Shown here in pieces: positions 17,666 through 26,400 of a stretch of DNA of 64,000 nt. How positions within the stretch are numbered: the first letter of the stretch is position 1; each line of letters starts with the position of its first letter. The position numbers were made by a program, and so were the translations under genes. Origin of the DNA: Phycisphaerales bacterium (GTDB taxonomy: Bacteria > Planctomycetota > Phycisphaerae > Sedimentisphaerales > UBA12454); assembly GCA_003142595.1 (NCBI GenBank), contig PLMU01000018.1, positions 19,603 to 83,602 on the forward strand, given 5' to 3'. The notes beneath the pieces are model-generated. The model worked only from the letters and a program-made list of their open reading frames with translations. It was not told the origin of the DNA and made no database searches.

Positions 17666-17669
17666 ATAT

Positions 17670-18764
17670 CTAATCGTGCCCAATATAATAATTAATTTTT
17701 TTGCCGATTGAATCGATTTCTTCTTTTTGTCTGAAATCTATCGTACCGGCATCTATCGTTATAACAGGACAGCGGTTAAACGTCTCGAAAAGTTTTTCAT
17801 AGCCGATATGAATTTTCTCAAGAAAATTCAAGTCAATGCCCTGCTCGTATGGCCGGCTGCGTTTTTTTATCCGCTCAAGAGCTTTTTGCGGCGGAAGTTT
17901 AAGATATATCGCCAATACCGGGTCGGCAACAGTTTTACTCATCACGGCATTGACTTTTCTATACATCTCGAACTGCACCGAGTCGAGCCATAGCCGCGCG
18001 TAAATCATTTCCTTGTCCATTATATAATCGCTAACCGCAGCCTCGGAGCCGGCAAAATTCTCCGGCTTTAACTGCTCGCACTGACTTAGTAAAAAAAACA
18101 TCTGGCTGTCGAGAGCAAGAGACTTTTGACCCGCGTAAACTTTCGGCAAAAACGGATTGGCGTCATAGGCCTCTTTTATCAGTCTAAATCCGAAAATATC
18201 TCTTAAGCCTTCGGAAAGAGTAGTTTTTCCTGCGCCGATTACGCCGGCAATCGAAACAAGCTGCGGCCGATGCTCGTCAAAATAAAAATCCTTACCGCTC
18301 AATCGGCTGTAAAGAACGGAAACATTTTCCTTAAGAACCGGATGAACAATCTGGCCGCCAAGTTCGCAAAGCCCTTTTAGTACAAACGACCTCAAATGCA
18401 TCTGCCGATGCGGTAAACACAAGTCTTTCTTCTTAATAGTCTTACCACCGAACAGTAAAATATCGAGGTCGATTGTCCTGCTTGACCATTTTTCACTCGA
18501 TTTTTTTCTGCCAAGCGCCACTTCTATCTTTTTTAAAACTTTTAAAAGTTTGTCTGCTTTTAAATTTGTCTTAATCTGGGCAACGCAGTTGAGATAGTTT
18601 CGCTGCGATTTTTCGGCAAGTGGTTTTGTCTCTATCACTTTGCTTGTGCCGAAAAGTTTTATGTGTTTATCGGCAGAGAGCCGCTCGATGGCTTTTTTGA
18701 TATTATTTTCCCTGCTGCCGAGATTGCTGCCAAGGCCGATATAAGCTGTTACTTCACCGGGCAT
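17670..18764 (-). CDS. folK: HPPK (FolK) fused to a deoxynucleoside kinase-like domain
   Basis: A 364-residue two-domain protein. Residues ~1-155 are 6-hydroxymethyl-dihydropterin pyrophosphokinase of folate synthesis: AYIGLGSNLGSRENNIKKAI at the start, then RNYLNCVAQIKT, IEVALGRKK and RTIDLDILLFG, followed by LPHRQMHLRSFVL. Residues ~165-364 look like a deoxynucleoside/deoxyadenosine-type kinase: P-loop GVIGAGKTT, KEAYDANPFLPKVYA, FFLLSQCEQL, a DYIMDKEMIYA segment and an arginine-bearing lid KKRSRPYEQGIDL. The two halves are joined without a stop, in good sequence on both sides, so this is a true fusion. The first links to folate and the second to nucleotide salvage. It sits 9 nt after dapL and 4 nt before panC. 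Confidence 0.88.
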   Translation of the reverse strand: MPGEVTAYIGLGSNLGSRENNIKKAIERLSADKHIKLFGTSKVIETKPLAEKSQRNYLNCVAQIKTNLKADKLLKVLKKIEVALGRKKSSEKWSSRTIDLDILLFGGKTIKKKDLCLPHRQMHLRSFVLKGLCELGGQIVHPVLKENVSVLYSRLSGKDFYFDEHRPQLVSIAGVIGAGKTTLSEGLRDIFGFRLIKEAYDANPFLPKVYAGQKSLALDSQMFFLLSQCEQLKPENFAGSEAAVSDYIMDKEMIYARLWLDSVQFEMYRKVNAVMSKTVADPVLAIYLKLPPQKALERIKKRSRPYEQGIDLNFLEKIHIGYEKLFETFNRCPVITIDAGTIDFRQKEEIDSIGKKINYYIGHD

Positions 18765-18773
18765 TTTTCTTCC

Positions 18774-20000
18774 TTAAATTTTTTTAATTCGTTCCATCGC
18801 TTCTGCCACGTTGACCGGGTCGCCGAACGCGCTTAACCTGACAAAGCCTTCACCTGCCGCGCCGAAACCGCTGCCCGGCGTGCAGACAACATTTGCTTTG
18901 TTGAGCAGGTAATCAAAAAATTCCCATGAAGTCATTTTGTTTTTTGTTTTGAGCCAGACATACGGAGCGTTAACGCCTCCGTAAACTTCGAAGCCAAGTT
19001 TTTTAAGCGTGCCGACAATTAGCGAAGCGTTGGACATATAAAGTTCAATAATTTTTCGAACCTGTTTTTTGCCGTCGGCACTGTAAACAGCCGCGGCCGC
19101 TACCTGCGAGACATAACTTGCGCCGTTGAATTTCGTGCAGTGTCGCCTGTTCCAAATCGGATTAACATCCACAGCTTTGCCGTCAGAAGTCCATGCTTTC
19201 AATTCTCGCGGCACGATTGTAAATGCGCATCTTAGTCCGGTAAAACCTGCGGTTTTGCTGAAACTGCGAAACTCGACCGCGACCTCTTTTGCGCCTTCAA
19301 TCTCGTATATCGAGTGCGGAATAACATTATCGGATATAAAAGCCTCATAAGCGGCATCGAACAAAATTATTGCTTTGTTAGCTTTTGCATAATCGACCCA
19401 TTTTTTCAACTGCTCTTTTTTCGCGACAGCACCTGTCGGGTTGTTCGGAAAGCAGAGGTAAATCAAATCTACTTTTTCTTTGGGCAGTTCAGGAACAAAA
19501 TTATTATCGGGCGTGCAGGGCATATAAACAATTCCTGCAAACCGTCCCGATTTGTCGGCTTTACCGGTTCTGCCGGCCATTACATTGGTATCTACATAGA
19601 CCGGATAGACCGGGTCGGTGACTGCAATCACGTTATCAATACCGAAAATTTCCTGTAAATTTCCGGTATCGCATTTAGCGCCGTCGCTAACAAAAACCTC
19701 GGTATTTTCGAGACTTACGCCGCGGCTTTTATAGTCATTGGTTATTATCGCTTCAATCAGAAAATCATAGCCCTGCTCAGGACCATAACCTTTTAAATCT
19801 GTCTTGCTGCCCATTTGATTTACTGCATTGTGCATCGCTTCGATAATTGCAGGAGGTAAAGGCTCTGTAACGTCTCCAATTCCAAGTCTGATAATATTTT
19901 TATCAGGATTTTTTGTGGAGAACGATTTTACTCTCCGGGAGATTTCCGGGAACAGATAGCCTGAGGCTAATTTAAGGTAGTTTTCGTTGATTTTAATCAT
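18774..20000 (-). CDS. dapL: LL-diaminopimelate aminotransferase
   Basis: A 408-residue PLP enzyme that converts tetrahydrodipicolinate straight to LL-diaminopimelate, bypassing the acyl branches of lysine and peptidoglycan-precursor synthesis. The DapL hallmarks are [20 protein letters not shown] at the start, [22 protein letters not shown], the [17 protein letters not shown] stretch, [11 protein letters not shown], and the PLP lysine in [12 protein letters not shown]. DapL occurs in plants, Chlamydiae, Planctomycetes and some anaerobes, which supports the lineage guess. It is the first gene of the reverse metabolic operon ending in lgt. Confidence 0.96.
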   Translation of the reverse strand: MIKINENYLKLASGYLFPEISRRVKSFSTKNPDKNIIRLGIGDVTEPLPPAIIEAMHNAVNQMGSKTDLKGYGPEQGYDFLIEAIITNDYKSRGVSLENTEVFVSDGAKCDTGNLQEIFGIDNVIAVTDPVYPVYVDTNVMAGRTGKADKSGRFAGIVYMPCTPDNNFVPELPKEKVDLIYLCFPNNPTGAVAKKEQLKKWVDYAKANKAIILFDAAYEAFISDNVIPHSIYEIEGAKEVAVEFRSFSKTAGFTGLRCAFTIVPRELKAWTSDGKAVDVNPIWNRRHCTKFNGASYVSQVAAAAVYSADGKKQVRKIIELYMSNASLIVGTLKKLGFEVYGGVNAPYVWLKTKNKMTSWEFFDYLLNKANVVCTPGSGFGAAGEGFVRLSAFGDPVNVAEAMERIKKI

Positions 20001-20187
20001 AGCTATTCCACTAAAGTCAATAAAAAGAACAGGTTATATTATGGAAAAAACAGGCCGATATACCCTGCGATATCGCAGAAAGTGTAAGCTAAATTACAGA
20101 TAGTTTCGGCAACTGTCAATAAATAACGGAACTGCTTTTACCAAAAAGGCTTGCCGAAATAGCGGACGTAGCGATTTTTCTTGCATT

Positions 20188-20331
20188 ATGAATAAAAGTA
20201 TGATAAAATTCGCAGAATATTTGGGGCTCAAGGAGGAAGGGCACTCTGTGGCTATCACCGGCAATCGGGAAGCTGGTGAGGATTGGTTGCAGAGTTATTA
20301 CAAGGGATTGGCTCATAACAATTCAGCCTGA
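20188..20331 (+). CDS. Possible 47-residue ORF in the gap before the giant secreted protein
   Basis: The 447-nt gap between dapL and the giant gene (20001-20447) holds an open frame with ATG at 20188 and stop at 20329-20331. It encodes a plausible soluble, helical peptide (IKFAEYLGLKEEGHSV, then NREAGEDWLQSYYKGL). The same frame is open from a stop near 20100, so it may be a remnant of something longer. No good ribosome-binding site is visible. The same stretch could instead fold as RNA: CACCGGC/GCUGGUG forms a 7-bp hairpin enclosed by ACUCUG/CAGAGU. I cannot decide between these. No recognisable family. Confidence 0.3.
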   Translation: MNKSMIKFAEYLGLKEEGHSVAITGNREAGEDWLQSYYKGLAHNNSA

Positions 20332-20447
20332 TGACAGTAAGAGATAATGCGCTTAAACTATAACTTTTTTTTATTTTGGAAAATCAAATGTGCGAAATGA
20401 AAAAGTACGAAACCAACTCAAATTTGTCAGGATGGAGCAAATTTACC

Positions 20448-23400
20448 ATGAATAAGAAACTTATTTTCAGTTTGGCCTTAACATTTCTTTTAACCTCTAT
20501 TGCCACAGCAACCACACGGAACGTCCCCGGCACTTACGCGAACATTCAGTTGGCAATCACTGCCGCGGTTTCGGGCGATGACGTCAACGTTGCCGATAGC
20601 TCAATAGCTTACGCCGGTGCCGGAAACCGAAACCTCGACTTCGGTGGTAAGGCTATAACTGTCCACAGCGCAAGCAACAACCCTGCGAATTGTACTATCA
20701 ATATCGGCGGAACTGCCACCAACAGGGCATTCTACTTTCATCACGGTGAAACGCCGGCCTCTGTTGTCCGGGGATTCACAATCACAGGCGGCAACGCAGG
20801 CACTCCATCATCAGGAACGTCATTATATTACGGCGGCGCAATAGAATGCGAAGAGGCTTCTCCGACCATCGATAGCTGCATTATCAAAAATAATACTGCA
20901 CCTTTCGGCGGCGCAATAGACTGCTTTGTCGCATCACCTGTAATCACAAACTGTATTATAATCAATAACAGCTCCGCTTATGACGGCGGCGCTATCGAGT
21001 GCGAAAGCGACTCATCGCCCAAAATAACAAACTGTCTTTTCGCCGGCAACACAGCGGGCGAATACGGCACTATAGACTGCTATGATTTTTCGTCACCAGT
21101 AATTATAAACTGTACAATCGCAAACAATACCGGCAGTTCTAACTTTGGCGGTGTTTACACTACTTCCTCAACGGCGACAATAAGAAATTCAATCCTGTGG
21201 AACAATGGCGACGATATGTACGGCGCAACAGCCACATATTCATGCATCCAGGACGGCGATGCAGGAACAGGTAATATAAAAACCGACCCGATGTTCAGAG
21301 CGGGCCCATCAGTAACTTCAGGAAATTATTATTTAAGTCAAACCGCGGCAGGCCAGCTTGCCAACAGTCCTTGCATTAACGGAGGCGGAGAGGCTGTAAC
21401 TGCTATTTATAATCCATCGACTTCATTCACAACAAGAACCGACTATGTACCTGATGCCGGCCAAGTTGATATGGGATTCCATTATTCAAGCAGCGGAACA
21501 GCTGCATCGCGCACATTGATTTCACTGGCTGACCCCAACAGCTCCGGCACAGTAACACCGAGTTATCCGTCTGGTCACAGTTACACACAATTCAGCGAAG
21601 TATCTCTGCAGGCAACACCGGCAAGCGGCTGCAAATTTATGCAGTGGAATGACGCTCTTACGGCAACTCCGGGCACATTCCGTGTTACGCCGGGGCCAAA
21701 TGAAGTATATGTTGTTATAGTTGACGCAAACAGAACAGTTACGGCCAAATTCAGTTCGCTGGCGACATACAAACTCATTACTTATGTCCATGACGGAAAT
21801 GGTACTATTATCAATGTTGACCCAAATAATTATCCAGACCCGCTTGACCCCAATGCTCATTTTATACCGCAAGGTTCTACGGCAACAATAACTGTAAAGC
21901 CAAATACGGGATATGTGGTTAAACAGTGGATTATAGGCAATACGGCGACATTTGCTGATTCAAATACGCACACGACAATTTTGCCATCATCAGACAGCAA
22001 TAATTTATGTAAAGCAACTATAAACGCAAATACGACTATTACAGTAGAATTTAAGTCCAAGCAATACGTACTGACAACCAATGTTGACGCTACTAACACT
22101 GGCGGCATCATCCACGGCACAATCAGTCCCAAACGCGGTCTTTATCCGGTTGGAACAACCGTCGAACTTGTAGCAAATCCCGATAACGGCTACAGAGTCT
22201 ATAGGTGGTATATAAATAACGTTGACCAAGGCACAAGCTCATGGAATGTTAATACAGAGTCCGTAGTAATGGACGCCAATAAAACCGTTACTGTGAAATT
22301 TGTCAGCAGCCAGACCAGATTAATTGTGGTCAGAAGCGGAGATGCTAACGGCATCCAGAACGCGATAGACCAGGCCACGGACGGCGATATTGTACAAATT
22401 CCTCCTGGCACTTATGTCGCAACAGGTTTTAAGGTGGTTAATAAATCTATCACAATCTTAGGCGACCCCCAAAATCCTGAAAACGTAGTAATAGATGGCA
22501 CCAACGAAAACGTCAGTTTTCGTGAACCATTAGGATTCCAATTTAGCGGTTCAGGCAACTGCGTGCTGAATGGGGTAACTATAGCTAATATACTGATACA
22601 TCACGGTGTGGTCAAAGACAACAAATCACCCGACCAATCAAAAGCATCCTACGGCCCGGACACGGGTCAAGCAATATATATTGATGGCGGTAATCACCAG
22701 ATTTTGAATTGTATCATACGCAATGTAGTCGTCATAGGCGGTAATGGCGGAAACGGCGTTGACGGAAATACGATTATTCATCGCGGCGGAGATGGCGGCG
22801 ACGGCGGATCCATAGTGGGCGGAGGCATAGTAGTTTTCGGCGGCAGCCCTGCCTTCAAGAATTGCCTTATCGAAGACTGCTGTGCAGTAGGCGGAAACGG
22901 CGCAAACGGCGCAAATGGTTTTGCTTATGGTTCTGATACCGACCCTAATAACGGCGATGCCGGACAAGGCGGTCTGGCAGGTTTTGCATTCGGCGGAGGT
23001 ATAAGTGTAGTTAACGTTGATACCCTGCCGTCCTACACATACCTATTTTATATTGGTAAAACGCGATTCTCCATACCCGTAACGCCGAGAGCTTGGTATG
23101 GCGTTAATCCATCCACTTTGCCAAGCCCAACCTTTGAAAACTGTACTATTAGAAACTGCCATGCAAAAGGCGGCCACGGCGGAAATGGCGGAAATGCCGG
23201 GTGGAATTTTAATGACCCATGCGGATACGGCGGTCTTACCTCAGTAACGAAAGCAGGTCAGGGCGATATAGTAAGTAATAACAGCGCTCGCGGCGGAGGT
23301 GTTTTCATCGGCCAAAGCTGCAATGCCAAATTTATCAACTGCACAATTTCAGACAGCACAACGGAAGGCAGCATCAGCGGAATAGGCGGTTTAAGCTACT

Positions 23401-26400
23401 GGAAAGTCCAGCAGCAGCCAAAGAAAAATTACCATCTCCCAACTTTTGGCGCCGGTGCATTTTGCGATAGACTCTCTACTGTAAACTTTTCAAACTGCAA
23501 TCTGCAGAGCAACAATACGATATCTACGAATGCCGGCGAAACAATACCTTCAGACGATGACGATTTCAGCGGCGGTGCCGGTGTGGCTCTATGGTATGCA
23601 CGTTCAGCCGAAGTCAACGACTGTAACTTTACCCTTAACTCGGCGCCAATCGGCGGAGGCATATACGGCTTTTGGACAAGCATGGATGTAGTAGACTGCA
23701 ATATAGCAAATAATAATTCATATTCCGGCGGCGGTATTTATGCTCTGAATAGTAGTGTTGAAATAAGACAATCACTCATAAAAGGCAATAATGCCGGCAC
23801 TCAGTCAGACTTAACTGCGAACACAGGATATCCCCTGTTCGGCTCCGGCGGCGGCGTATACGCTCTGGCCTCAATGATTGATGTCAACAACACTACCATT
23901 ACTGAAAACTTTGCCAAGGTATCAGGAGGCGGTCTTTGTATAGACGGATGGTTCACACCGGAACCCCACAGACCTTTAATTAAAAACTGTTTGATTACCG
24001 GCAACACCGCAGTCGAATCAGGCGGCGGTATCACTTCAATCACTTTTGCAGATCCGCAAATTCAAAACTGTACTATAGCGAATAATACAGTATCCGACGT
24101 AAACAGCAACGGCGGCGGTCTGTACGGCTCTTTAGGAAGCGATATACTCGTAAAAGACACAATTTTCTGGAACAACAGCGGCGTTGACGGCTCGCAAATC
24201 GCTTTAAGCGACGGCGGACTGTTCACCGATATGCCGGCAAGCATTACCATTACATACAGCGATATTGATTTGAGAATCAGATCAGGCGCTGACTTATCTG
24301 CATCTGATTCGGGCGGCAGTTCCGGTTCCGGGGCTACGCTTGTCAATCAACAAACAATCTATGATGCAATTAACTCTTCCGGCTCGGCAAAGGTTATCGT
24401 AAGCCTTGTTGAACCGAGCGAGGCGCAAACAACTGACTGGTCTTCAACTGCCTCAGTCAGCACACTGCAAAGCAAAATCGCGACACAGCAGGCTCAGGTG
24501 CTTTCAACACTTAACACAAATGAATTTACACTGCAGCACAGATTGTCAAATGTTGCGGCCTTCAGCGGCACTGTGACAATTGCCGGTCTTAATAAATTAC
24601 TGTCTAATCCGCTTGTTGCTCACGTCGAAGCGGTCAAAAACATATGTCCGAAACTTGCTCAAGGTATTCCGCTAATGAATGCTCTTACCACAAGGTCGAC
24701 CTTCAGCGGCCAGGGAGTATCCATCGCCATTTGCGATACCGGAATCGATTACACTCACCCAAGGCTCGGCGGCGGTGGGTTCCCGAACAGTAAGGTCATT
24801 GGCGGTTATGATTTCGGCGATATGGACGCTAACCCCATTCCAGGCGGGACTACTACGGCCAGCGGACACGGCACCTGCTGTGCGGGTATTGCCGCAGGTA
24901 TGCTCGGCACGGTCGGCGATTATATCGGAGGCGTCGCATGTAATGCGAAATTATACGCATTGAAAATATCATCGAATACCGATGATGGATCGGATACCGG
25001 TATTATGGCAGCAGCCTGGGACTGGTGCATAAGTCATATGAATGACAATCCATCTTATCCAATAAAAATTATCAGCGTTAGCTTTGGCGGCGGAAAATAT
25101 GCAACTTCAGCGGCGGCTGAAGCTGACAGCCCTGCCGCGGCAGCTGTGGCAAAAAGGGCTGTAGCAGCAGGGATTACCATACTGGCGTCATCCGGAAATG
25201 ACGGATACACCGACAGCCTAGCGGCTCCGGCTGCCTTTTCAAGCGTTATAAGCGTTGGTGCAGTTTATGATGCCGCTTTTGTCTCCCCTGCCTGCGGTAT
25301 TCAAACACAGCCTGATAAGGTGACCTGTTACTCGAACACCGCGAATATACTTACTATTTTGGCTCCATCCGAAAATGCTTATACGACCGATATAGTCGGC
25401 GCCAACGGTTTTTCAACAGGCGATTATTATGCGCTCTTTAATGGCACAAGCTCAGCCTGTCCTTACGCAGCAGGCGGTGTAGCGGCTCTGCAAAGCGCAT
25501 CTAAACAATTAACAGGTGCTTACCTGACTCCTGCTCAGGTTAAAAATCTTCTCGTAATGTCTGGAACGCCTGTAACTGATACAAAAGTCGCAATTACAAA
25601 ACCAAGAGTAAATCTCGGCGCCGCGATCGCCATGCTTACCCCATCGATACCGGTTTATACTGAACGAAGCTGTACAATTACCGGTCTGCAGAAAGACGTA
25701 AACGATAATTGGACAGCCGCCGGCACCAGCAATATCGCCCAGGACCCGAATTTCATACTCGGCTTTTATTTAAGCCATATTGCGACAGGGCAAAAAATAG
25801 ACAGTGTCTGCATTGACGCCGGCAGCACTACTTCCACAGCGCTCAAACTCAACACATACACAACAAGAATAGACGGCGTAGTGGATACCGGCATAGTTGA
25901 TATGGGATTCCATTACACTTCCACTATACCGCAGTATACTATAACCATAACAATCCTCCCGGATGTCAACTATCCGGGTATTAACGGCAGAATACTCGCT
26001 GACCCAAATAATCTTATTTCTTACAACCCGGCTACTGCAACCTACACTTACAGATTCTATGAAGGAATGACACCAACATTCACAGCCGTGCCAAATACAA
26101 ATTTCTTCATAAAAGGCTGGTACGATAAAACAGATACAATAATCTCCAGCCAAAACTCGATTACTATCACTGTTAATTCAGACAATACGTACTTTGTCCG
26201 CTTCAGGTCGAAAAGTACAATTCCCGTTTCCGGCGGCGGAGATGCGCTGATAACTGCCGTCAATAACGCCGAGAATGGTGATACACTCGTAGTAGCCGCA
26301 GGAACGTACAACGGCGGTATTAACTTCGCTGGAAAACAGATTCAATTATATGGTGTCAATCCTGACGACCCGAATATCACCCAAAAAGTCATTATCGACT

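Noticed and set aside
17666..17683. An upstream TTG start for panC at 17683
   Set aside because: It would overlap the folK/dNK gene. ATG 17665 gives the family length once the 28-residue insertion is removed.
22700..23300. Possible CRISPR or satellite array because of repeated GGCGG words
   Set aside because: The words are irregularly spaced and code for Gly-Gly turns of beta-helix coils inside a single long reading frame. There are no equal spacers.
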